Source of the DNA: Allodiplogaster sudhausi | Taxonomy: Eukaryota > Nematoda > Chromadorea > Rhabditida > Diplogasteridae | Assembly (NCBI GenBank): GCA_945643635.1 | Contig: CALZFC010000009.1 | Coordinates: 2,314,001-2,378,000, forward strand | Reading direction: 5' to 3' | DNA: 64,000 nt | Shown here: positions 1 through 17,594 of the stretch, one piece after another | How positions within the stretch are numbered: position 1 is the stretch's first letter | Layout of the letters: every line of letters starts with the position of its first letter | Notes under the pieces: model-generated | The model's input: only the letters and a program-made list of their open reading frames with translations | What the model was told of the DNA's origin: nothing | The model's database searches: none | Position numbers and translations under genes: made by a program

Positions 1-17
1 CTTGATGTGTGTTGCAG

Positions 18-3000
18 ACGAGTTCACCCTTGAACGGTGGCGCAGAGAGCAACGCGGACAACCTCAGCAGCCACAGCTCAACGGATGGCGGCACTCCCAC
101 CGATCCACCTCCTCTCCTGGTCAAGGAGGCTTCGCCTAAAGAGCAAAGCGACTCGCCACCTCCCATGCTTGAGCCCAACTTCCCTCCTCCCTCGATTGTA
201 CATCATTCACCGCTCAAGAGGAAGCGGGGCCGTCCCAGTCTCGCTTCCACTGGACGACACTCTGGTTAACATTAAATCATCTTCTGAAGTGTTCTGTTCT
301 AGCAATAGTTTTCAGTTGTCAAATCTCCATATCTCAGGTTCACGGCCGATTGAAGAAGGCCCTGAACCGAAGAAAGCGGCATACGACTATGACCCTGGGA
401 ATGCTCGGTCAACTTCCATCTCTTCGCCTGAAGCTTCTGAGAGCAGTCTGAAGGTGAAGCTGAAGAAGAATGAACTGGACAAGTGGCAGATCGATAAGGT
501 GAGTGGACTAGTCGGAAAGGAAGATGTGCCCTGAGTACTGGCCTAGTGATACTTATTGCTGTAATGAACTTACAGGAAGGCGCGACATCTCCCTTCTCGG
601 AGAAGAAGCCACTCAAACTCCGATACTCGCTTTCCGACGTGCCTGTGAGAATTCAGTCTTAATTGCGCCGCTATTCTTTCTCTTCGTTCTCTGAAAAAGT
701 CAGAATAATCGTCAAACATTTATTTAGAAGACCGAAGGCTCACCGCACAAATTTAACAGTATCCTGGACACTTCTACTACGGTAGTTTAATAGTCACTAC
801 AGTTTTTGATTGCTTTTTAATCGGTCTCTAATCATTGGGTCATTACAGGAGCGCAGCTTGGAGAGAGTTGTGGCTGAGCTGGCGGGCCCTTCTGGCTTAA
901 TGAACGCAACGATACCCATCCTCGCTGCCTCCCCTTTCTCCTTTTCTCCAGCTACTCCTTCGGAACTCCGCTCCACTTCTTCCCTCTCAGCTGCCTCCAT
1001 TCGGTCCACTTTCTCAAATCAGAAGATGAAGCCTCCAAAGCCTGTAAAGAAGGCAACTCAGCCGTGTGTCTTCAAGCAAGATCATCGCGGGCAGTTTAGA
1101 CAGGACGAGTGCGTTCCTCGTTCTCTGTTTGAGATGGCAGAAGAAGTAGAATTCTACCATTTACAGTCTGTCGCCGCATTTCGAGGAGGAGAGTGCATTC
1201 TACGAGAAGCTGTGGCGAGGCGAGAAGGTGCGCTATCCTAAGCGAGATCGCGTGCGGCCTGAAAGCAACGGCAAGGTCTACCTGCCATCCGGAGCATATA
1301 TCATAACCAAGAAGGTTCGCCTTCCACAAGATCACTGTTTCTCTCAAGACTTGAATTGTGTTCAGAGCTCCCTGGAAGACCGTCACAATTACCGCGAGCT
1401 GCAGCTTGGAGATCCGGTGTGGGCCAACTGGTCAACTCAGTACTGGCCAGGATTCATCAAGACGTTCATCAGTCAGGAAGAGGCGACTCGCCATCTCATT
1501 GAACAGTTTCCTCACAGAAACAACGAGCCGATTGAGGGTGATGTGGTATGTTCCTTGTGGTGTTCTATTTCTGAATACAATACCCACCTAATAGAAAAAG
1601 GGCGCGGAAACGCAGATACTAATGTCTTGCTCAGTAAACTTTCATGTGTTATTCAGGTATTGGTCGAATGGATGGATGGCAAGCACAGCTACGTGTGTTA
1701 CAATGATGTCTACCGTTTCGACCTGTACTTTGCCGTATTGTCAGTGACATTCTTTCACTTTTGAACCTTCTGTTAACTAAACGGATTCACTTGCAGCGTC
1801 AACACGAACCAGAGTGTGCAGTTCTCGAATAACATAGCCAGAGCAATAGCTTTTCAAGGAGCTCCTGGCTACTGGGAAAAGTTGGTCTTGTCTCTTCTTC
1901 ATTATCCTGCTTTCTCTGATGTTGATTACTTGGGAATAAGTTAATCTTCTCTCTTCAGGCACATCAGCCCCCGCATCTACACCGAGTTGGTGCGAATGAA
2001 TGCGAATGTCTCGTCGATCCCTGCGGAGAAGGTGCAGGAGTACAAGAGGAATGTCTCCTCGCAGAAGAAGACAGGAGTCATCAACAAGCTGCGTAAGCAC
2101 ATCCTCCAGGTCGAGATGGATCACTTCAACGAGATCCACGGCTACAACGACCAGCCACGCAACATGACCAGCTGGAAGCCACGCCCCGACTTCTACAGGT
2201 CTGTCTATGGGGGAAGAGATGAATTGGAGCAGAAAATGAATTGAACAAGTCCCCTTTCAGCTTGGTATGCAACGTTGGCCTCTTCTACAACCAAGACAGT
2301 GATGACACGGACGATGACGAGGGAATGGGCATGCAGACATCGCTGCCACCTCGCAAGAAGATGCGACCAGAGGACGAGACTCCCACTGCGTCCTCAGCCG
2401 CGCCTTCCTTGCCCCTCTTCCAGACAATTCAGGTATCAAGCTTTATAATTCTTGTTTGAATTACATATTTTATAATTGTTCATCACGAACATTGGTATTC
2501 TTTCAGAACGAACTCGACATGAAAGTAGAGATCGACGTTGTGAGCGTGGAGGAAGACAAGCCACTGGCATATCGCGAGGATGCTCAACTCACCAATGCGG
2601 TTTGTTTCTTAGTTTTCACAGTGTTTGCCACTGTTTACTTGTTAGGCACGCTATTAATGCTATAAATGTGAATTTAAAAAAAGAACCAGGACTTAAAACT
2701 ACTGATATATTTGCAATAAAAACAGATATTCATTACAAAGTGTATCGGGGATGCAGTATAAATATTTCTTTGAACGAGAACTTGCTCCTTTCAGACTACG
2801 ATGTCCTTTTCGTCGGCAGAGAATCAGGAGCGGCTGGCTGCTTTGACGGATGCACAAGAAGAGAACACGGCCGAGGAGGAGGAGAGGAAGGTCATCAGCG
2901 AGCTGGACGTACGCGATCTCAGCAAACTACCCAAGGTATGCTGCTTTCAAATTTACTTCCAAGAGTTCTGTCATTCAGATGAATTCCACTCACTCCAGAG

Positions 3001-3068
3001 GAACAAGAGGAAGGAAGAAGAAGAGTAACAACACTTCTTCTTCTTCTTCTGCTCCCAATGGGCCTTAG
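18..3068 (+). CDS. Chromatin-associated protein with AT-hook and PWWP/Tudor-like segment (5'-partial)
   Basis: Twelve exons: 18-264, 338-498, 576-644, 849-1126, 1167-1545, 1657-1739, 1797-1880, 1959-2198, 2261-2432, 2507-2599, 2795-2935, 2979-3068. All phases agree, giving 678 codons; the 5' end lies outside the window. The first exon encodes a Pro/Ser-rich stretch followed by an AT-hook-like KRKRGRPS, a minor-groove DNA-binding motif. A conserved-looking core in the fifth to seventh exons contains LGDPVWANW and later VLVEWMDGKHSYV, which resembles the fold start of PWWP/Tudor histone-reader domains. Downstream come a charged helical stretch, an acidic run (DSDDTDDDEG) beside RKKMRPED, and a Lys-rich tail. 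Together these suggest a nuclear chromatin protein. I do not recognise the exact family. Two points are uncertain: 1315-1365 is an in-frame stretch that could be an extra intron, and the last intron has two usable acceptors (stop at 3068 or 3028). Confidence 0.75.
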
Positions 3069-4126
3069 GCCAATTTAATGTGAAGGAGAAGTGCTTGTAG
3101 CAACAGCCTTCCTCATCACCCCCAATCTACTCAGGCTATAGTCAACACTACGGTACGCTACCTCGTCTCTCAGCATTCTCCGCAGTCATGATTCTCGTCT
3201 TGTTTTATATTTTATATTCTTTTATATTGGCCTCACTGCCCTCATGCGAATACTTTTTTTTCCGAGGTATAAATTCTTGCTTATGAATTCGACTTAATAG
3301 TTGGTGTGAAATGAGTTTTATTCTGTTTTGCAGATCCGCCACAATAATATTTAGTATGAAATGAGTTTTATCTTGTTTTAAAGACCCACCCTAATTTTAA
3401 GCTCGATTGAAGACCCTTGTCCCAACCCCGTTTTTAGCCTACCAAGCCCTAATTTCCTCACCCTTCAACAACACCCTTCCCATTCTGTTCTGTTGTGTTC
3501 TCGGCCGTGTCTTGAAGCCCCCGGAATATTTTGTTATTTTTTTTAAAGTTTATATGGCTAACTGTACATTTCTCCCTTCTCATCCCCAATGGATGCTTAT
3601 ATAACTGTAGTTTGTATATCATTATAATGACCCTCTCCTCTTTCCGTAATTTTGAATTGAGTTAAAACTAAACTCTGGTTCATGGGCATTTAGTAAGCCT
3701 CCATTTTCATAATCATCATCTCACACACTCCCTTATCATTACTTTCTCGTCATATTCTGAATCGCGATTAAAGATGCGCAATGACAAAAGATTGTCATTG
3801 CGCATCTTTAATCAGTAACAGCTCGTGTAGTCACAATCTGCTTAAGAAATGTCTAATTATTAAAGTTTGGATTCATCTGTACTAAGTTTGTTATGTTTCT
3901 ATGTTAAGACTTTTCGTAGGCTTTCTTCAGTGCGTGTTGTGCGCGCGAACAGTTCTCATTAATGTCTTAAGAAGCGGGCCGAAAGACTGGAGATGTATGG
4001 TCGGGTTAAGTCCCCGTGAACTCCCTTCTCTGCTTAGAAGTCCCTAAATACGTTGCACTACGTTTATGCTTTTCAAGTCTGTGCTAATAAAGTACTTGTT
4101 TGTATGGAGCTAATTAAATCGCAGTG
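3069..4126. other. 3' flank of the chromatin gene, non-coding
   Basis: No convincing coding exon is seen. The stretch is AT-rich and probably begins with the 3' UTR of the upstream gene. It holds an imperfect direct duplication of about 40 bp (around 3301-3344 and 3352-3397, sharing GAAATGAGTTTTAT) and the perfect hairpin listed separately. Confidence 0.5.
3766..3813. repeat. Perfect inverted repeat (22-bp arms, 4-nt loop)
   Basis: The left arm 3766-3787 and right arm 3792-3813 are exact reverse complements around the loop AAGA. The arms contain the core AGATGCGCAATGAC. Transcribed RNA would form an uninterrupted 22-bp hairpin. It has no mismatches or flanking lower stem, so it does not look like a normal microRNA precursor. 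A recent palindromic insertion or the tips of a deleted mobile element are likelier. Confidence 0.85.
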
Positions 4127-6072
4127 TACTCGGGAAAAATCTGAGCAACTGCTTCGCAGCGAAAAAGAAACGGAGTTGTCATTTAGCAGCGAAAATTTGA
4201 AATAGCAGTGCTAAAGTGGTGGGGTAGTCGTTCTCAAACGAACGACTTTTGAACTGCTAAGCGGTTGCATAGCTTAGTGCTATTTCGCTGCTAATGTTTG
4301 AATGCTCAATATTATCGAAGCGATTATCCTTACTGAACAATGAAAGAAACGGTAAAACTTTAACATTTGACCTGGAGTTTCCATCAGCTGTTGAACCATA
4401 TGTTCAGACTTTGGCTACTTTTTAAATGTAATTCTTGCTTGTTAAATGTTTCCTTGCCTATAAATAATCTTTTTTTTCAGCGATTTGTTTTGATGTTACA
4501 AGACTAGGTGCAGTGGAATTGTCGAGTCTTACTCGCAAAAAAATGTTGGTTGAATTCGGTCACATTTTCTGATGCCGGTTGTGCGATATGACTCTCGTTT
4601 GTTACAGGTTCTCCCCTTTCATACGTCGAAGGCGTGCCCTTCCGCTAATGCGAGCAACTGCGACGCGAGCAACTCAGCAGCCAAATGTCGGTACTTCAGT
4701 GTCCAATAATGATACAGGTTCGGCGTTGGTTTGTTTTCGACTTGTGGTTTCAAGGCTAAGCAAACTATTCGTACCGTATTTATCGTCCTTGAGATGAGCG
4801 GTTGCTTGGTGATCCTGGACTCCGAAGACGCGAGTTCTTCAGCAGAGGATGAATCATTGCCCTCTCCTAATAACGGTTTGTTTTTATGCTGATGTGAGCA
4901 GTACAACTGGTTTTCTTTAGATACTATCGACTTGCAAGTACATCATTTATTGGCGACAGCTTCTACATCCATTTCGGGTTCGTTCATTTATGCTGTTCTT
5001 GTCTAAATCTATAATTTGTGTATTTGTTTAGACGATCTACACTCAGTCGTCAGATCTTTAATAACGTTTACTATCCCGGAACTTATATCGTGCGTACCTT
5101 TCGTTTTCTGACATACGAGTCTTCCTGCTTTCAGTCGCAACGCGCGAGATTCCAGACGCCAGCCACGACTGAATGCTTACGAAGAGTACATAGAAGTGGT
5201 CGACGATAACATTGGCGATGATCGGCGAGGTGGTTTTGGTCATCCGCGTTAAATGGCTGTGGAGTGCGTGCCCCTCTCATTCCTTTTTGTTCATCAGAGA
5301 TGTTATACTAGGTAGGCAATAGTATTTATTTGTTTTTTTTTTCGTATAGAGAATGATCACCTAGAATTACTGCATAAATTATTCATCAGATACTATTTCT
5401 AGAACTTTTAAAAGAATATTTCCTTTCTTTCTTCCCTACGGTGCAATGTGTACGGTCTATTGAGATCCTTTTTTTGACGAGTGACATTTATCAGGATACC
5501 GCATATCTTAGTGATCTCGCTCATCCTTTCGCTTGCTCATCATGTGTATTTGTTATTTTGTTATTTTCCTTTACCAACAAGCTTCTTTCTTAATGTTTGT
5601 TTATTCCTCCTGTATGTTTTAACTCCCCCAACCCATTCATTTTTGCCTTCTGTGAACGTGTTTTTTTTCTTCTCCAGGGTCGGTGTGAGACTGTGATCTC
5701 TGTTACTGTTGTTTAGGATCCGTGTAACGTTGCTAAACCGTTATAGTAATTGAATAAACTAATTTCGGGCGAGAATGGTTAAAAACAACGTTAAAGAGAA
5801 AATTCGGTGGGAGCGCTACAGTAATCGTTTTAGCAGTTGAAAAGGAAGAAAATATTTTTGGTGTCATCACTCGTAACAATACAGTATGCCTTTTAGCAGG
5901 TGAAATGCTGCTGCTTAGCATCCTCTTAAATCAGGCTTCGCACTTATTTAGCAGCTGCTACGCACTTGAAAAGATGCATAGCAGTTAAAAATGCGTGTAA
6001 TAGAAGTCCTTAAGTGGTGGGGTAGGTGTGCGATTTGAACTGCTAAGCAGTTGCTCCGATTTTTCCCGAGTA
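4127..6072. mobile_element. TA-flanked DNA-transposon-like element with ~31-bp terminal inverted repeats
   Basis: The left end begins CTCGGGAAAAATC at 4129 and the right end closes with its reverse complement GATTTTTCCCGAG at 6070. The match continues inward for about 31 bp with two mismatches. Each end is flanked by TA (4127-4128 and 6071-6072), as expected for a TA target-site duplication. Both subterminal regions are full of TAGCAG/CTGCTA words. They also share a direct block, AAGTGGTGGGGTAG followed by GAACTGCTAAGC (about 4213-4263 and 6013-6052). No transposase is visible, so the element looks non-autonomous. It encloses the small spliced gene at 4794-5252. The transposon superfamily is not assigned; the TA flanks fit Tc1/mariner-like insertion but do not prove it. 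Confidence 0.7.
4794..5252 (+). CDS. Small spliced gene encoding a protein with SUMO-interacting-like motifs, inside the TIR element
   Basis: Four exons, 4794-4875, 4921-4977, 5032-5089 and 5135-5252, join in phases 1, 1 and 2 to give 104 residues plus a stop. All three introns (45, 54 and 45 nt) start GT and end AG. That is hard to obtain by chance. The N-terminus contains CLVILDSEDASSS and the C-terminus YIEVVDDN. Both are hydrophobic patches followed by acids, the form of SUMO-interacting motifs; a third weaker candidate is TIDLQ. Between them lies an Arg-rich stretch (SRNARDSRRQPR). The layout recalls the N-terminal part of RNF4-type SUMO-targeted ubiquitin ligases, but no RING finger follows before 6070. 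A possible upstream basic exon around 4588-4718 could not be joined in phase. It may be a captured host-gene fragment or an element-borne gene. Confidence 0.5.
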
Positions 6073-6675
6073 GTTGATGAGTGAGTTCTTGTGCGAAGAA
6101 AGTGTGAAATGGTATACAGCCGTTTGTACCTTGGCCGTTTCAGTTGTTATCACCAAGTTTGGAAGAAGCACGATTACTAGCCTTGCCAGTGAATGCCAGA
6201 TTCAATTGAATTGTGGAGAGGACACAGCTGACATCAGATATGTTCAGCTCACATCTAACATTCTCCGCATTGATTTCCTATCTACTGCCTTGGCAATTTT
6301 AGAAGAACATATCTAAAGCAGTGTTGTTCCGTGATGTTCTCTCTGTCTCCATCTAACTTTTGCTTCTCTCTCTCTATCTATCTCTATGTCTCTCTCGCTG
6401 TCTCCCTCTCTCCATTCCCCTGTCGTTCGTTCCTCTTTCTCCCCTCTTCCTTCATCACTCTTTCTTTCTCTCTATTCCACTGGCATTCTTCTCTTTCCCT
6501 CCTCTTTCTTCAGGTCACTTCATCTTCTTCTTTCTCGATCTCTCTTTCTCTCTTGCTCTCACCCTCTCACTCTCTCAACCCTCTCTCTACACTCTCCCCT
6601 TTTCAACCCCGCAGCCCTCCCCAGAAGTGCTCCAAACGTTGGATCTAAGCTAAGATTTGCACGTACCACTGGGCA

Positions 6676-6730
<55 letters not shown>

Positions 6731-7237
6731 TTCTTTATATTCCTTGCTCTCGTCTTTGCTGGCTCTCTCGCTCAGACTATGGCTTCTATTCTTACCCAAT
6801 AGACCAAGTCAATCTTCGTGCGTCTCCCATTTTCTCCCCAAACGTTTAGAACCTCAGCATGTGTTCATTGCGTTCCCCCTTTTTATTTTAACCATGCATA
6901 TATTGTTTTTTTCCACTGTATATGGCACGAGCCATAGCCCCGGCATTTGTTGTGCACCAAATTGTCGACTTTTCTCAGTCTATCGACAAATTACAGAAGG
7001 AACGCTAATTTTCTACGAATTTTATTGATAATGGGTAACGTTTTCGGGAACGCTTACTGAATGGGTGATGAAACAGTCAAAACTTCATTCAGAGTCTGCC
7101 CCCGATGCCGGGGACGTTCCTCCCCTATAGACTTTTTTTAACGGGTATTTCATCATTTGTGCATGGCGTAAGAGGGCCAGAATGCCTTTGTTGATTCTTC
7201 CATTTGTAGCGGAGCATCAGTCTCCTCGAAGCAGAGA
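6073..7237. other. Spacer with CT-rich low-complexity tract upstream of PFK
   Basis: About 6335-6730 is strongly CT-rich on the + strand, with an almost pure (TC)n run near 6680-6724. The final few hundred bases probably include the PFK promoter and 5' UTR. An 80-codon open frame (6074-6316) abuts the transposon end. Its composition is protein-like, but it matches no family I know. Confidence 0.5.
6680..6724. repeat. (TC)n microsatellite
   Basis: A near-perfect run of alternating C and T, the pure core of the wider CT-rich tract. Confidence 0.9.
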
Positions 7238-13121
<5,884 letters not shown>

Positions 13122-14545
13122 GCCCACCCTGTGCAAGAACTCAACCGCTTTTAGCTTTTACCAAAGGATTCATAGCTTTCGATATCGATTAGAATCTATA
13201 AGAATCTCAGAGAATTTTTTTACTATGCTCGTAAATATTATATAAATATATATAATTGCATATATTCATTTTATAGAATTGCGTTTGCATTGTTTAGCAA
13301 GCAATGAATAAAGCTGGTAGCAATTTATTGTATATGATGTGAAAAACGCTATTCACGATATGAGAACAGTTTTCAAGGCTTTTCAACAGTCACAGATATT
13401 CGACGTTTAAGAGAAACAGCATGGCGTAAATTAAATAAAATTATAAATAAAACGTAAGGTAAACGTTGAGAGTCAAAGGACAAACATACGAAGATAAAAT
13501 TGTTTCGGCATTCGTGTCGAATTTGCCTAACATTTCAAATGAAGTGAATGGCAAATCAAGTATAGCCCTTCCATTAAAGCCAGAAAGTGTTCCGCGCGTC
13601 TATTCTTAGCTGAGTGTTGAGATTCGCATTTCACTCCGCCACTGCGCGCGAGTCGGCAGATGGTCGGCTTTGAAATCGGTGTTAAAAAAACTATTATCGT
13701 GGTTCGATTACCAAGCGCATCAGCTATTTTCGATAAAGCGGCTTGTCACGAGTTGCTGCGTGAGCGATTGCGCAATTCCTAACACGATTCGTTCAGTCCT
13801 GATTATTCACTATAGCTGTTCACATTGCCGTTTTGGGATTAGCTGGTCATTCCATCCATGTTATGACGTCTTTTCCGAATACGTTGGTTACATGGGTATT
13901 TGCAACAACGACTATCAATACTAATAGCTCAAACGTTGACATACAATTAGTTTTTACTGTTTAACACTTACTTTCGTTACCGAGAAATGGTTTATTAACC
14001 AATTGGCTGAAATGTATGAATAAACAAACGCGCATAAAATGGGGCATAAGAATTCTTCTCTATCATAATAAATATCGCATGAGTCGGAGTAGGGCTTTCA
14101 CGGGGGAGTGGAATCAAACGGAGAGAGCAATGAGAATTGGAGGGCGGAGATAGAGAGGATCAGAGGAAAGGGCGAGAGTGATGTGTAATAATTAAGTAAT
14201 TGAATAGAAGTAGCGGAGGGAAATCGGGAATAACGACAGAGCAATTGTTCTGAGCGATATGATGCGACCTCATTCGGATCTTCGTCAGTTATCTCATCTG
14301 AGCAGTTATCAACGGGGGAAGAGAAGACAATGAATGACACGTCAAAACAGTGCACGAGGAGAATTGCCTGGTTGCATCTAGCGGTTGTCTCATATAAGTA
14401 TTCTCCACATCTGCACATTACACACATTAAATAGTCTGGCTAGAATCGAATGGCTGATCCATAACAGGAATAGCATGAACAGAATGTCTGCATTTTATAC
14501 AAGACAAAATTAGAGCAAATTGAAGAAGTAATTGAGAGGGAGCGT
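13122..14545. other. Convergent spacer between PFK and syndapin
   Basis: AT-rich and without a supported gene. It should hold the 3' UTRs of both neighbours, which face each other. An 84-codon open frame at 13670-13924 contains scattered Cys and His but no coherent domain. Confidence 0.5.
13307..13312 (+). terminator. Candidate polyadenylation signal AATAAA of PFK
   Basis: A canonical AATAAA lies 186 nt after the PFK stop codon in AT-rich sequence. The position is reasonable for a 3' UTR, but no transcript end is available. Confidence 0.4.
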
Positions 14546-17500
14546 TCAAATGGCTTGGACGTAAGCCGCAGGAAAGAGGCCGGAGACACTTCCGTTCCTC
14601 ACCGTGCACCATCCAAGCGAGTCTGGCTCTGATAATAGCTCAATCGTCTGGCCTGAAAAATTTATGTCTTGTTTATAAGTTGCAATAGTAATGTAAATAT
14701 GCCAGAAGTAGAAAAAAAAGTTAAAAAATTATAACATCGAAATTATTTTGTTATTTATGGCACCGTTTTATATTAGATATATATTGCTGCGACGAGAACA
14801 TCGGCGAACACACCTTTCTTGAGCTCGATTTCGTCATCCTCAATGGGGGTGTAATCGTAGAGGACCCGGGCGAGCGATCCCTTGTGGGCGCCTCCGTTTA
14901 CTGCTGCTGCTGCAGTCGGAGTTGTTTCCTCGTCAAAGTCGGCATACTTGGCCGAGTCGGGCGTGGTGGTCGGGAGAGAATCAGAGCCGCCGTCTGCCCA
15001 GCCACCACTGCCAATGATGGTGGCCGAGGGGAGAGTCGATGAGGCTGCCGTGCCTCCTCTGCTCTCCTCTTGCTTAGCCGATGCACGGCTGTCGAATGTG
15101 TTCGTGTCCGAGTCAGAGTCTGCCTTTACTACCGACATCTGTAAAAGCAGGGGGAAAGAGCAGGCCAATTGACTATGAACAATATAAGAGAGAGTGTACT
15201 CTGGAGGGGTCGAGGATGTGCGAGGTGGTGGTCATGGAGGAGAGACTGGCAGGAGTGATGTCATCGTTCTTGATGATCTGCCTGGTAAGAACAACTCCAC
15301 CAGTTTCCTTCGAATTCCCTTTGACCGCAGCGATCTGACGCATCTCAGGAGTGTATTCCTAGAATGATTCTCATTTCATATTACTATTAATGAAATGTTA
15401 ATAATAGAATGTATTTAACAGATAAAACGATCTACTTGGTAGGATGGCCAATCGCAAGGAGAGTCGACGCCGTACATGGCTGACCATGCCTTGAGGTCTG
15501 CCTGGAGGGCCGTTTCATCGCTTCCTCGCAGTGCCTCCTCGATCTTGGCATGCACACTCGCTAATCTGCAATGAGGTCAAGTGCAGCCTTAATCAGTATC
15601 TAAACAACTTCATTTTATTAGCAAGCCACGAATAGCAATTGATTAAAGAATGGAAGCATATCTGCAGCCATTAAATGAACGCAAACTATCTACAGCTGCT
15701 AAGGAAACGACTATCGGCCTTTGTGCTTTATGAAGTCAGTAAAAAGGAAGCAAAATCTAACTTTGAACTTCGATGGAGATCGGCAAGAACTTTCTGCTTG
15801 CAAGAGAGCATTTCAATCACAAACTTCGATCTCTTCATCTCCGCTTGCTGACACTTCTCGAACACGAATGTCATGTTCTCAATATACGGACCGCGATACT
15901 GGGCGATCTCCTGAACGATGAACAGTTCAAATCAAAGATATCTAGTCTAATCTCTCTTTAACCATCGTCCGCTCTAGACGCTCATAGGGAATTGTCTGCG
16001 CGTTTTCACGTGATATTTTTCTCCATACTAATAGCGTTCTCAACTTTGCAGTTATGCCTATCGCTCCATTCTTTGGAGAAAAATACAATTAAAAAAGGTC
16101 ATGAACGTGAACGAAAAATTCTGAAAGAAAACAGGCAAAAAGGAGAACCAGAAAGTGGATGGGATAGAGGAAAGGCTAATTTATCCGTGTTAGTGGTGCA
16201 GGTAAGCTAATTATGAAGCGAACGAAAGCAGGTTGCGCAGCTGAAAAAGTTGACATGGCAGCAAGCCCTCGCTCTCGATCACCCAGCCACCGCAATTCAT
16301 TTGGTAGTGACCGTAAATAGAGAAAAAGAGAAACCGAAGGGTGAGTGAGAGATCGGAGAGAGAGAGAGAGGTAGAGAGAGAGACCGAAGAGAGAGAGAGA
16401 GAGAGACCGAAGAGGAAGAGAGAGAGAGAGAGGTAGAGAGACCGGAGAGAGACAGAGAAAGATCATGATCATTGCGATGAGGCATATAAAAAAACGACAG
16501 AGACAAAGCGTGTTTTGGTAGTGTCACAAAAAAGGTCATGGTCGCAGTCCTTGCACCAGCCGGACAGCAGGGGCATTACATCTCCAACACTTCAGAACAA
16601 CCAGTTTTCATGTCAAGATAGTTGAAGCTGGCATAAACTGAGCAAGCGCTTCAAGGAATCAAATGCATTTGTAGACATTTAAACTGCATACATAATAATA
16701 AAATCTTATACCAAAAAAAAAACGTCGAAAAACCTGTAGCTGATTCTGGTAGAGAGAGCGCGTCTTGGTGATGTCATCTCTGGCTCGCGAGTGCCGTTCC
16801 TTCATCTTGGAGAGAGCGTCGGGCGAGATGGAAGTGTCTGCCTGGGCATTGCTCACATTCACGGCCGTCGACTTCTCCGCCCGACACGCGTTGTGGTAGG
16901 CCTTCTTCGCTGCTTCCACCTTCTCGTGAAGCTTCTTCCATTGTTTCTGCGCCTGCAACATACTATATGCATGTGATCACTAATACTGTACTTGATGTTT
17001 TAAAAAGGTTTCTGTAAATAAATTTTTTCTAAGATAAAAAAAAACTATTTCCTGATAATGAATATGTACTATTTCTCTAGTGAATCATCCGATTCGTTAT
17101 GTCGCACGGCCACAACAACACTTTGTTCGCTTGTGCAGACCATTCCATCTTTGCTTATCGCTCAGAAACATCTTCTTCCACCATCAACACAAGTGGAAAT
17201 GACCGGTGTTTCGACAGAAATTTATATTAGTGCATACGAGATAAGAGAAGGAGTGAGATCGGAAAGAGAAGATGGATATCCTGTGAGGGGACAAGGTAAA
17301 GAAGAGAGAAATGAAGACTATTCACAGTGTGGCGATGGCCATTCTATATGTGTCAGAAAGAAAGAAAGAAAGAAAGAAGACGATGACTTGGAAAGCGGGA
17401 ATCTGTCCGAGATTATAATATCACTACTCCGCAGCCGTTCCCGTCAATAACACTCGTCTTTGTCATTTCCTTTTCTGTCTTATTGATACCAGAGAGAGAG

Positions 17501-17560
17501 AGAGAGAGACAGAGAGACAGAGAGAGAGACTGAGAGAGAGAAAGACAGAGAGAGAGGGAG

Positions 17561-17594
<34 letters not shown>

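Noticed and set aside
13670..13924. Open frame with Cys/His residues resembling a zinc-binding (THAP-like) start
   Set aside because: Spacing of the residues does not fit THAP or other zinc domains, and no flanking exons could be joined.
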